From Bacteroidales bacterium (lineage in GTDB: Bacteria > Bacteroidota > Bacteroidia > Bacteroidales > VadinHA17), in NCBI GenBank assembly GCA_030692905.1, contig JAUYBT010000066.1:1-19137 (forward strand): a stretch of DNA of 19,137 bases. The letters run 5' to 3'. Positions 8,877 to 15,927 of the stretch are shown in pieces. A program made the position numbers and the translations under genes. The notes beneath the pieces are model-generated. The model ran no database searches, was not told the origin of the DNA, and was given only the letters and a program-made list of their open reading frames with translations. Position 1 is the stretch's first letter. The number at the start of each line of letters is the position of its first letter.

Positions 8877-8925
8877 AAAGATAAAAGATAAAAGTAAAAA
8901 GATAAAAGTAAAAAGTAAAAAGTAA
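8877..8925. repeat. Tandem heptamer repeat, seven AAAGATA/AAAGTAA units
   Basis: Seven consecutive 7-bp units read AAAGATA, AAAGATA, AAAGTAA, AAAGATA, AAAGTAA, AAAGTAA and AAAGTAA. The tract sits immediately upstream of the minus-strand permease start (8870), in its likely untranslated leader, within the gap after the nucleoside hydrolase. On the minus strand it is pyrimidine-rich (TTTTATC/TTTTTAC). Copy-number change here could alter spacing or leader structure for the permease, but no effect can be read from sequence alone. Confidence 0.85.
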
Positions 8926-8957
8926 AGTGTGTTCGGTTATTGGTTTTATATTATTCA

Positions 8958-9968
8958 TCATTTATTTTTATCTTTTAAAATCGGTTTGTGCATCATCCTG
9001 TTTTCAATGAAAATGCTCATTTCATTTACCGGCATTTTTTGTTTCACATAAATATGTTTCCCCTCCGTATTGTTTTCCCAGGTGTTGCTTCCATCAGGAC
9101 TCACAATAATTTTGCCTCTGACTGTATCGAAGAAACCTTTGGTCCCGTACACCCCTATAAGTACTGCGGTCTCATCCCAGCTCATTCTCCCATCCTTATC
9201 TTCTGCTGAAAGAGGGATACTGATTCTAAACACATCTTTAACCGGACTGTTTTTTACTTCAGATTTTATAAGTTTTAGTCCTGTCCGGATTTCCCATCCT
9301 ATTTCAAATCCGGTAAAGATTATCTCGCCGGGCCAGTTTATATAAACATATTCTGATGCTGCAGTGTCCATATAAATATTGAACTCCCTGCCTGCAGGAA
9401 ATCTTCCTGCCATCGAGACGAGACTCTTAACTTTTTTAATGACAAGCTCTTTTCCTGTGAGAGAAGAGATATTATCAGGTTGTGACTTAAGGAGATTGTT
9501 CAAATTAGTTAAAAATCCAATTGTAACAATTGTTACACTTTTATCAGGTTGTTCATTGAGAATTTTTCTGTAAACATCAACAGCATCCGTAACTTCATTT
9601 GTTGAATTTATTATATGGGGATATTTTGCAACAATTGAATCAGCCCAGTGTTGTGATGATCCAAGGGTTACTCCTGATTTTTTTGGAGCACCAATTGCTA
9701 ACCCCGGACGGCCGAAATAGGTATTTATAATCTCAATAGATGGAGCTACCAGTTCATGTTTATTTGAAGAGACAGTGGCAAGAATCTCAACTTTCCCGCT
9801 GTCGGCCATGGCATGTAGAAATGCAAGTGCCCCCACATCATCATAATCAGGACCCAAATCGGTATCGAAAATGATTTTTACAGGCTTATTTTTATTTTTA
9901 CTGGTATGGTTCGTACAACCCCAAAATAGGAATATTGCTATCAGGAACAGTGAAATGAAGTACTTCAT
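8958..9968 (-). CDS. Nucleoside hydrolase-like lipoprotein
   Basis: Predicted to split nucleosides into ribose and base outside the cytoplasm. Residues 1-18 form a lipoprotein-type leader ending FWGC, with Cys18 as the probable lipidated residue; Trp at -2 is not the textbook lipobox. The mature start has FDTDLGPDYDD (34-44), the aspartate-rich calcium and ribose site of the IUNH family. REFNIYMDTAASE (194-206) and FTGFEIGWEIRTG (218-230) are further family motifs. Near the C-terminus SWDETAVLIG keeps Asp265, but Trp264 stands where many members have the base-activating His, so base preference or activity may differ. The 336-residue length is normal. Ribokinase lies 22 bp upstream and the permease 87 bp downstream, which supports a salvage operon. 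Confidence 0.87.
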   Translation of the reverse strand: MKYFISLFLIAIFLFWGCTNHTSKNKNKPVKIIFDTDLGPDYDDVGALAFLHAMADSGKVEILATVSSNKHELVAPSIEIINTYFGRPGLAIGAPKKSGVTLGSSQHWADSIVAKYPHIINSTNEVTDAVDVYRKILNEQPDKSVTIVTIGFLTNLNNLLKSQPDNISSLTGKELVIKKVKSLVSMAGRFPAGREFNIYMDTAASEYVYINWPGEIIFTGFEIGWEIRTGLKLIKSEVKNSPVKDVFRISIPLSAEDKDGRMSWDETAVLIGVYGTKGFFDTVRGKIIVSPDGSNTWENNTEGKHIYVKQKMPVNEMSIFIENRMMHKPILKDKNK

Positions 9969-9990
9969 AATGATGTTGGTTACATGTTAG

Positions 9991-10890
9991 TTATTTTATT
10001 TCTTTTCTGTATGGTGCCGATGCCTGAGCTCCCATACGTGTGACCGAGATTGAAGCTGCTTTGTTTGCAAAAATCACCGCATCCTCAAGATTATTCCCTT
10101 CTGAAATTGCAACTGCCAGTGCCCCGTTGAAAACATCGCCTGCAGCAGTAGTGTCAATTGCTTTTACAGGAATAACAGGAACTATCTTCGATATCGTTCC
10201 GGATAGTATATATGCTCCTGAAGCACCCATTGTTATAACCACATTCTGAACACCCTTGTCGCGTAGCTTTACTGCTGCCTTTTCAGCTGTCACAACATCA
10301 TGCACTTTGATTCCGGTAAGAAACTCAGCCTCTGTTTCGTTAGGAGTAATCAGATAGAGGCAACATAACAGATCATCAGATAGTTGCCTGGCAGGAGCAG
10401 GGTTTAAAATAACCCTGTTTCCATTGCTAGCTGCCTTTTGTGCAACAAATTCAACAGTTCCTACCGGGATCTCAAGCTGCATAAGGAAAAGGTCCGACGG
10501 GTCGGTTTCAAATACTTCATCGTTAATATCATTAGCAGATAAAGAACCATTAGAACCAGGAGCAACAACAATACTATTCTCACCATGTTCATCTACAGTA
10601 ATAAGTGCAACGCCGGATGGGTTTTTAGTATCCCTAATAATATGTCTTGTATCAATGCCTTCATTACCAAATAGCTGCAAAGCTTCAACTCCGAACATAT
10701 CATTTCCGGTTTTTGTAACAAATGTTACATTTCCGTCAAGCCTGGCAGCAGTAACTGCCTGATTAGCTCCTTTCCCTCCTGGGTTCATAAGAAAAACACC
10801 CCCTAATATAGTTTCACCCGGGACAGGAAGTTTTTTTGATTTAATCACCATGTCGGTATTCGAACTTCCGATGACTATTATTCTTCTCAT
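9991..10890 (-). CDS. rbsK: Ribokinase (PfkB family)
   Basis: This cytoplasmic kinase phosphorylates D-ribose to ribose 5-phosphate with ATP. The 299-residue length is typical. The first PfkB signature is NPGGKGANQAVTAARLDG (36-53). The second is DTTAAGDVFNGALA (246-259), in which Asp252 is the catalytic base. PNETEAE (183-189) is the conserved NxxE region, and the N-terminal GSSNTDMV fits ribokinase better than fructokinase. It is the first gene of the minus-strand set, followed after 22 bp by the nucleoside hydrolase whose product it would use. Its start at 10890 faces the plus-strand BASS gene across a divergent region of about 230 bp. Another PfkB sugar substrate is less likely given the neighbours. 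Confidence 0.92.
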   Translation of the reverse strand: MRRIIVIGSSNTDMVIKSKKLPVPGETILGGVFLMNPGGKGANQAVTAARLDGNVTFVTKTGNDMFGVEALQLFGNEGIDTRHIIRDTKNPSGVALITVDEHGENSIVVAPGSNGSLSANDINDEVFETDPSDLFLMQLEIPVGTVEFVAQKAASNGNRVILNPAPARQLSDDLLCCLYLITPNETEAEFLTGIKVHDVVTAEKAAVKLRDKGVQNVVITMGASGAYILSGTISKIVPVIPVKAIDTTAAGDVFNGALAVAISEGNNLEDAVIFANKAASISVTRMGAQASAPYRKEIK

Positions 10891-11030
10891 TTATATACAG
10901 TACGTTTGTTTTTCTATTATTAAAATCTAAGATATAAATTTCTTTTTGAATATTAATTTTTTCTTATTCCTGAGTGTAAAAAAAATGTGAGCAGTCAACT
11001 AATTTCAGACCAAATCAGTATATTTAAGCC

Positions 11031-11051
11031 ATAATCATTGATCCTGATTAT
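11031..11051. promoter_or_regulatory. Candidate operator: 7-bp inverted repeat in the divergent region
   Basis: ATAATCA (11031-11037) and TGATTAT (11045-11051) are perfect inverted arms around a 7-bp centre. They lie in the gap between ribokinase and the BASS gene, about 70 bp before the preferred BASS start. The size and spacing fit a dimeric repressor site, but AT-rich DNA gives such matches by chance. I could not place a convincing Bacteroidota promoter (TTTG and TAnnTTTG) beside it. No regulator gene is present in the window. Confidence 0.25.
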
Positions 11052-11071
11052 CTTTATTTATTATGAACCGA

Positions 11072-11089
11072 GCCACGACGCATCGGGGC
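11072..11089. repeat. GC-rich imperfect hairpin before the BASS transporter
   Basis: GCCACGA (11072-11078) and TCGGGGC (11083-11089) pair at six of seven positions across a CGCA loop. The GC-rich stretch (about 11068-11095) stands out from the AT-rich surroundings. It falls inside the 60 bases between the upstream ATG at 11063 and the likelier start at 11123. It could be a degenerate dispersed palindromic repeat or a leader hairpin that affects translation of the transporter. Confidence 0.45.
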
Positions 11090-11122
11090 GAGCTACATCA
11101 TATCATTAAAAACAATTATATT

Positions 11123-12508
11123 ATGATGAAAAATAAGTTACACTACACACTTCTAATTATTTCCGCATTATTTATTGTCAGTTCCGGAATTTCCTATTTA
11201 GCAGGGATCATATCTGCGACAGGTCTTTTACTTATTGCCGGTTTTATTGCTCTGGCGGTAGGAGTGAGAGGTTTTGAAAAACTGAAAGGATATTCCTATA
11301 CTTTGTGGATTTTCACTGCAGTTACTGCCTCAATGTTTTACCCTCAGTTTTTCATATCGGTAGGCGATTTTCAGTTAAAAAAGTTGATAGTTCCTCTCTT
11401 GCAGATTATTATGTTCGGTATGGGCTCACAAATGAGTTTCAAAGATTTCTCCGGAGTAATAAAAATGCCAAAAGGAGTATTTGTAGGGGTCTTCTCACAT
11501 TATATGATTATGCCACTGGTAGGTTTTGGCATTGCCCGTATTTTCAATTTTCCGCCCGAAATTGCTGCAGGCATAATATTAATAGGATGTGTTCCCAGTG
11601 GTCTGGCATCGAATGTAATGTCGTTTTTAGCAAGGGCTAATCTTGCACTTGCAGTTACAGTTGGTGCAATCTCAACACTACTTTCTCCCTTTGTAACTCC
11701 ACTGCTTATGAAATGGCTTGGTGGTCAATATATTGAAGTAAATTTCTGGAGCATGATGCTGGATATTCTGAATATGATAATTCTGCCAATTGTGGCCGGG
11801 TTTATATTCAACCTCTTTTCAAAAGGCAAGGAAAAGCTAAAGTCGAAAATCATCCAGCTTGTTTCCTATATGGTAATAATCCTGCTTACAAACCTGGTAT
11901 ATATGAAATCGAAAGATGCAGGTTTCTCCGGATTCTTAATTCAATTCACAAAATCTATGGGTTGGTTCTTTTTCCTTCCCATGATTGGTGCAATGGTGTT
12001 ATCTCATTTTCTTAAAGGCGAAAATAAGTATATGGAGAAGGTACTTTCACTCGTATCAATGGTTGGAATTGCTGTCATTGTTACAATTATAACAGCTTCG
12101 GGACGTGATAGTCTGTTAAAAGTGGGAGCCCTGCTAATGGTAACAAGTCTTATACACAACCTTACCGGTTACACTCTCGGTTATTGGTTGTCGTGGCTGG
12201 TTGGAATGCCAGAGAAGGATCGCCGCACTATTGCTTTTGAAGTAGGTATGCAAAATGGTGGATTGGCTTCTGGTCTGGCTCTTCAGATGGGAAAGGTGGC
12301 TACAGTAGGATTAGCACCTGCTATATTCGGACCATTGATGAATGTTACCGGTTCTGTTCTGGCTAATTACTGGAGAGGAAAGCCGGTTAAGGGGGAAGAG
12401 GAAGTCAAAAGTCAAAAGTCAAAAGTCAGAAGAGCTCTTAGTTCCCTTCCCTGGAGGGGCGAGGGGTGGTTTAAAAGTAAGTCGGAAGTCAAAAGTAACA
12501 AGTTATAG
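11123..12508 (+). CDS. BASS-family (bile acid:sodium symporter-like) transporter
   Basis: A polytopic inner-membrane carrier, probably Na+- or H+-coupled, with about nine to ten hydrophobic helices. Motifs typical of the family are GCVPSGLASN (about 155-164) and FEVGMQNGGLASGLA (about 372-386); these match the two crossover regions that bind sodium and substrate. I prefer ATG 11123 (MMKNKLHYTLL, 461 residues). An in-frame ATG at 11063 would add 20 residues encoded by the GC-rich hairpin stretch. From about residue 428 the protein leaves the membrane domain and is encoded by a heptamer tract and a dispersed element, giving a basic tail. The KDG kinase follows after 18 bp, so a 2-keto acid such as KDG is a plausible substrate; this is inferred from context. 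Pyruvate, other keto acids or pantothenate are alternatives. Confidence 0.85.
   Translation: MMKNKLHYTLLIISALFIVSSGISYLAGIISATGLLLIAGFIALAVGVRGFEKLKGYSYTLWIFTAVTASMFYPQFFISVGDFQLKKLIVPLLQIIMFGMGSQMSFKDFSGVIKMPKGVFVGVFSHYMIMPLVGFGIARIFNFPPEIAAGIILIGCVPSGLASNVMSFLARANLALAVTVGAISTLLSPFVTPLLMKWLGGQYIEVNFWSMMLDILNMIILPIVAGFIFNLFSKGKEKLKSKIIQLVSYMVIILLTNLVYMKSKDAGFSGFLIQFTKSMGWFFFLPMIGAMVLSHFLKGENKYMEKVLSLVSMVGIAVIVTIITASGRDSLLKVGALLMVTSLIHNLTGYTLGYWLSWLVGMPEKDRRTIAFEVGMQNGGLASGLALQMGKVATVGLAPAIFGPLMNVTGSVLANYWRGKPVKGEEEVKSQKSKVRRALSSLPWRGEGWFKSKSEVKSNKL
12404..12431. repeat. Heptamer repeat GTCAAAA x3 plus GTCAGAA, inside the transporter's 3' end
   Basis: Three exact GTCAAAA units (12404-12424) are followed by the variant GTCAGAA (12425-12431). 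The tract is translated in the BASS frame as VKSQKSKVRR. A looser continuation, GTCAAAAGT, appears at about 12489-12497. The tract is of the same class as those at 146-180 and 8877-8925. Confidence 0.85.
12440..12473. repeat. Dispersed element with CCTCC/GGAGG palindrome, copy 2
   Basis: AGTTCCCTTCCCTGGAGGGG followed by CGAGGGGTGGTTT matches copy 1 at 190-225 in the same orientation with few differences. The palindrome is less perfect here. Like copy 1, it lies within about 10 bases downstream of a heptamer tract. It is translated as part of the BASS C-terminus (SSLPWRGEGWF), so the element appears to have been captured by the reading frame. Confidence 0.7.
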
Positions 12509-12526
12509 GATAAATTATTAAAGTAC

Positions 12527-13564
12527 ATGGAAAAGAAGATAATTACGTTTGGAGAGATCATGCTGCGTCTGGCTACACCTGATCATCAACGGTTTACACA
12601 GACTACATCATTCTGTGTATCATTCGGAGGAGGTGAAGCTAATGTTGCCGTTTCGCTGGCAAATTTTGGATTGCAGACTGAATTTGTAACACGTCTTCCA
12701 AAGAACGACCTTGGTCAGTCTGTTCTGATGGATTTAAAGAAGCATTCTGTTGGTACAAATCATATTCTTCTTGGTGGAGACAGATTAGGAATTTATTTCC
12801 TTGAAACAGGATCAGTATCGAGACCCAGCAAGGTAGTTTACGATCGGGCTCACTCTTCAATTGCTGAAATCAAACCGGGGATGATTGATTGGAATGTCGT
12901 ATTTGAAGGCGTATCGTGGTTTCACTGGACAGGAATTACTCCGGCTATTTCTGAAGGAGCAGCTCTTGTCTGCCGCGAAGCTATTGAAGAAGCAAAACGG
13001 AAAGGTATTACTGTTTCATGTGACCTGAACTTCAGGAAAAACCTCTGGAAATGGGGCAAAACAGCCGGCGAAGTGATGACAGATCTTGTTAAAGGCTGCG
13101 ATGTTATACTCGGAAATGAAGAGGATGCTGAAAAGGTTTTCTGGATAAAACCGGAAGGAACTGATGTATCAAGCGGACATGTCAGCGCTGCAAAGTATGA
13201 GTCAGTATGTGTTAAACTGATGAAGCAGTTTCCTGAGGCTAAAAAGGTCATAATTACATTGCGTGGTTCCATCAATGCTGATCACAATACATGGTCGGGT
13301 GTTCTATATGACGGTAAGAAGCTATTTGAAGCTCCTGAATATCAGATCACACACATTGTTGACAGAGTCGGAGGAGGTGATTCATTTATGGGGGGTCTGA
13401 TATATGGTTTATTGACTTACCCCGGCGATGATCAGAAGGCTTTGAACTTTGCGGTTGCTGCTTCATGCCTTAAGCATACTATACATGGTGATTATAACCT
13501 CGTTTCTGTTTCCGAGGTGGAGCAACTTATGAAAGGTGACGGATCAGGAAGAGTTGTGCGCTGA
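12527..13564 (+). CDS. kdgK: 2-keto-3-deoxygluconate kinase (PfkB family)
   Basis: This cytoplasmic kinase converts 2-keto-3-deoxygluconate (KDG) to KDPG, the entry step to the lower Entner-Doudoroff route. The 345-residue protein begins with ITFGEIMLRLATP, common in KDG kinases. GGGEANVAVSLANFG (34-48) is the substrate-side signature, SCDLNFRKNLW (164-174) fits the KdgK group, and DRVGGGDSFMGG (279-290) carries the catalytic base Asp285. It sits between the BASS transporter (18 bp) and a GH26 glycosidase (44 bp) in an apparent operon. A mannonate dehydratase, which makes KDG, is encoded nearby on the other strand. No KDPG aldolase gene (eda) is visible in the window. A fructokinase-like substrate is less likely. 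Confidence 0.88.
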   Translation: MEKKIITFGEIMLRLATPDHQRFTQTTSFCVSFGGGEANVAVSLANFGLQTEFVTRLPKNDLGQSVLMDLKKHSVGTNHILLGGDRLGIYFLETGSVSRPSKVVYDRAHSSIAEIKPGMIDWNVVFEGVSWFHWTGITPAISEGAALVCREAIEEAKRKGITVSCDLNFRKNLWKWGKTAGEVMTDLVKGCDVILGNEEDAEKVFWIKPEGTDVSSGHVSAAKYESVCVKLMKQFPEAKKVIITLRGSINADHNTWSGVLYDGKKLFEAPEYQITHIVDRVGGGDSFMGGLIYGLLTYPGDDQKALNFAVAASCLKHTIHGDYNLVSVSEVEQLMKGDGSGRVVR

Positions 13565-13608
13565 AGATTTTTTCTGAAATTATTATATCAATTATTTATA
13601 TTTAAAGA

Positions 13609-14592
13609 ATGACTATGAAAAGAACGCTAATCCTTCTATTTGTATTTTTTCTTGCTTCTTCTCACATAAGTGTCGTAGCGCAAGAAACACTTTGCACGCC
13701 TAACCCTTCTAAAGAGGCGGTTGCATTGTACAGATATCTGCTTGATATGAAAGGTAAAAAAATTCTTTCCGGGCAAATGTCAGCTCCCTGGGGAATTAAT
13801 GAATTGGAATACCTTCAAACCAATACCGGCAAACAACCTGCTCTGAGAGGTATAGATTTTATTAACCCAAACGATAATGCAAAAGAAGTTCAATATGCCA
13901 TCGACTGGTGGAAATCGGGTGGTATTCCGACTATAATGTGGCACATGGGTGCTCCGGGCATTGGTCAGGGTTACGAAAATAGCAAGAAAGCTATAGATAT
14001 TGACAAATGTTTTCAGGAAGGAACTGCCGAGTATGTTGCGTTTTGGTCAGAACTGAAGATAAAAGCCGATATGCTTGTAACAATCAGGGATGCAAATGTT
14101 CCAGTTCTATGGCGTCCTTTTCATGAACTAAATGGTAATTGGTTCTGGTGGGGAAAGCAAGGCCCTGAAAAGTTTAAAAAACTCTGGATTACTATGTTTG
14201 ACTACTTTGTAAAAGAACGTGGGTTGAACAATCTTATCTGGGTACTTTGCTATACCGGTGAACCCGATGGAAAATGGTATCCGGGCGATGAATATGTCGA
14301 TATAGCCGGGGCAGACACATATTCAAAAAGTGATTCACCTCAAATGACTATGTATAACACAGTGAAAACTATCATTAACGACAAATTCCCAATTGCATAT
14401 CACGAATGCGGGATTCCTCCAAACCCCGACAAATGTTTGAGTCAGGGAGTTATGTGGTCGTGGTGGATGGAGTGGCATACTTCGTATTTGCAAGGTGTAG
14501 ATAAAACGTATTTGAAATATGTTTATGACCACGATTTGGTAATAACAAAAGATGAAGTACCCGATATTATGACTCAGTATGGATGGAATTAG
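13609..14592 (+). CDS. Secreted glycoside hydrolase family 26 (probable beta-mannanase)
   Basis: Residues 1 to about 25 form a signal peptide (MKRTLILLFVFFLASS, cleavage near VVAQ), so the enzyme is exported. The rest is one GH26 (beta/alpha)8 domain. ILSGQ (52-56) is an early conserved turn. WRPFHELNGNWFWWG (168-182) carries the acid/base Glu173, and AYHECGIPP (263-271) the nucleophile Glu266. The 327-residue length is that of a single-domain enzyme with no carbohydrate-binding module. GH26 members mostly cut beta-1,4-mannan or glucomannan, and a few act on beta-1,3-xylan. It follows kdgK by 44 bp. ATG 13609 or 13615 may be the start. No SusC/SusD pair is present, so this is not a standard utilisation locus within the window. 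Confidence 0.88.
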   Translation: MTMKRTLILLFVFFLASSHISVVAQETLCTPNPSKEAVALYRYLLDMKGKKILSGQMSAPWGINELEYLQTNTGKQPALRGIDFINPNDNAKEVQYAIDWWKSGGIPTIMWHMGAPGIGQGYENSKKAIDIDKCFQEGTAEYVAFWSELKIKADMLVTIRDANVPVLWRPFHELNGNWFWWGKQGPEKFKKLWITMFDYFVKERGLNNLIWVLCYTGEPDGKWYPGDEYVDIAGADTYSKSDSPQMTMYNTVKTIINDKFPIAYHECGIPPNPDKCLSQGVMWSWWMEWHTSYLQGVDKTYLKYVYDHDLVITKDEVPDIMTQYGWN

Positions 14593-14681
14593 AGTTGTAA
14601 TGTTTCTGCATGAGGTAGACCTGCTCCACGATTGGGTCGTTGAGCTGCCATTTCCAGGTTTGTCACGAAGGGTTTAAAATA

Positions 14682-14712
14682 TTAATACCAACTGATTTTC
14701 AGTTGGTATTAA
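14682..14712. terminator. Perfect 14-bp inverted repeat between convergent genes
   Basis: TTAATACCAACTGA (14682-14695) and TCAGTTGGTATTAA (14699-14712) are exact complements around a TTT loop. The site lies in the 164-bp gap between the converging GH26 gene and uxuA. This placement suits a bidirectional terminator. On the minus strand the hairpin is followed by TATTTTAAA, a weak T-run; on the plus strand there is no clear T-run. The remainder of the gap shows nothing else I can name. Confidence 0.6.
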
Positions 14713-14756
14713 TCGGACATAAGTGAAATAACTTATTATTCTCTATTAGTTATAGG

Positions 14757-15893
14757 TCATGATTTGCTACCACTCTTAGCTACTGATTCGGCAAGTCCGC
14801 GAATGTAACCTGTTGCATATAAATTCCCTAAAGTCATGTAACCAGGACGTTCGTTGGTTTCTCCGTGCATAGTTGGTACATGATCAGGCCTCAATGGACC
14901 ATGGAAACCGATGTCGTAGTAGGCTTTCATAGCTTCGTACATGTCAATCTGTCCTTCATCATGGAAACATTCGGTGAATTTTGTGCTGGGTATAACTCCA
15001 CTGAGGTCTTGCACACTTCTGAAATGTACAAAATTTATTATTTCCCGTTTCCCCCATCTTCTCACAAGAGTGGGTATGTCTGCGCCCATAAGGGAAAAGT
15101 TACCCTGACACATGGTTATTCCATTGTATTTGCTTGGATAAATATCCAGCATCCTGTCAAAACTTTCGACAGTATTCATAATACGTGAAATGCCCTGGAT
15201 ACTGTCAACCTGAGGATCATCAGGGTGCAAAGAAAGATTCATCCCTATTTTCTCTGCTTCGGGAACAACTGCTTTCAGGAAATATTCAAGGTTCTTCCAT
15301 AAGAGTTCTTTTGAAATTTCACCATACTGTGTTAATGGTTTTCCTTTCATATCTTCATAATCAAAAGCAGTCATTAATGCTCCTCCCCGGCCAGGTCTGT
15401 CAGTTTGCGTACGTGCCCAGCTGATTACAGGCATCCAGTTGTAGCAGATAACATCTACATCCCCATACTGTTTCAGATTTTTCATGAAGGTTATAAAATT
15501 TGCAATTTCTTCATCTTTGCCAGCTAAACCAAGTTTTGTCTGCGTACCAAGAGAGGGCGGACCTTCTACTACAGTCCATTTTATTCCCTCTTTTTCCCAG
15601 ATTTCCTTTGTAGCAGTAATCGCCTTGGGATCCCAGGCTTTTGTATCAGGGATTCTTTCTACGCCTGAAACAGCGTGAAGGACACCTATTTGTCTTGCAA
15701 AAGGTACCTTAGGTGAGGTTGGGCCCATAAGAAAGGCAAATTTAATACCGGCATCTTTCTTGTATTCTTTTATTTTACCGGCTTTCTTTCTTTGATCTAT
15801 TGGTATAGGCATAGCTGAACCTATACCACCAACAGATATTGCTGCTGCCAGGGAAGCACTTTTCTTAATGAAATCTCTACGGTTGTCTTTCAT
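14757..15893 (-). CDS. uxuA: Mannonate dehydratase with twin-arginine export signal
   Basis: Mannonate dehydratase removes water from D-mannonate to give 2-keto-3-deoxygluconate. The fold motifs are WTVVEGPP (106-113) and VICYNWMPVISWART (148-162). The Mn-binding residues known for this family are visible as His223 (LHPDDP), Cys262 (CQGNFSLMG), His290 (FVHFRSV) and Asp337 (RPDHVPTM). The N-terminus, NRRDFIKKSASLAAA followed by a weakly hydrophobic Gly/Ala stretch, is a twin-arginine leader of about 30 residues that ordinary cytoplasmic UxuA lacks. The product would therefore be periplasmic. The gene lies 34 bp after the DUF362 gene in a minus-strand set. Its KDG product links it to the kdgK encoded on the opposite arm. 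Activity on an acid sugar other than mannonate is possible. Confidence 0.86.
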   Translation of the reverse strand: MKDNRRDFIKKSASLAAAISVGGIGSAMPIPIDQRKKAGKIKEYKKDAGIKFAFLMGPTSPKVPFARQIGVLHAVSGVERIPDTKAWDPKAITATKEIWEKEGIKWTVVEGPPSLGTQTKLGLAGKDEEIANFITFMKNLKQYGDVDVICYNWMPVISWARTQTDRPGRGGALMTAFDYEDMKGKPLTQYGEISKELLWKNLEYFLKAVVPEAEKIGMNLSLHPDDPQVDSIQGISRIMNTVESFDRMLDIYPSKYNGITMCQGNFSLMGADIPTLVRRWGKREIINFVHFRSVQDLSGVIPSTKFTECFHDEGQIDMYEAMKAYYDIGFHGPLRPDHVPTMHGETNERPGYMTLGNLYATGYIRGLAESVAKSGSKS

Positions 15894-15927
15894 GTCAGGT
15901 TGATTGAGGTTTTGGAAAAAATCATTT

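Noticed and set aside
10980..11010. CRP-like site (TGTGA followed by a weak half)
   Set aside because: The second half does not match TCACA at the required spacing, and TGTGA alone is too common.
12527..13564. Fructokinase assignment for the PfkB kinase
   Set aside because: The FGEIMLRLATP start, the CDLNFRKNLW motif and the transporter/uxuA context fit KDG kinase better.
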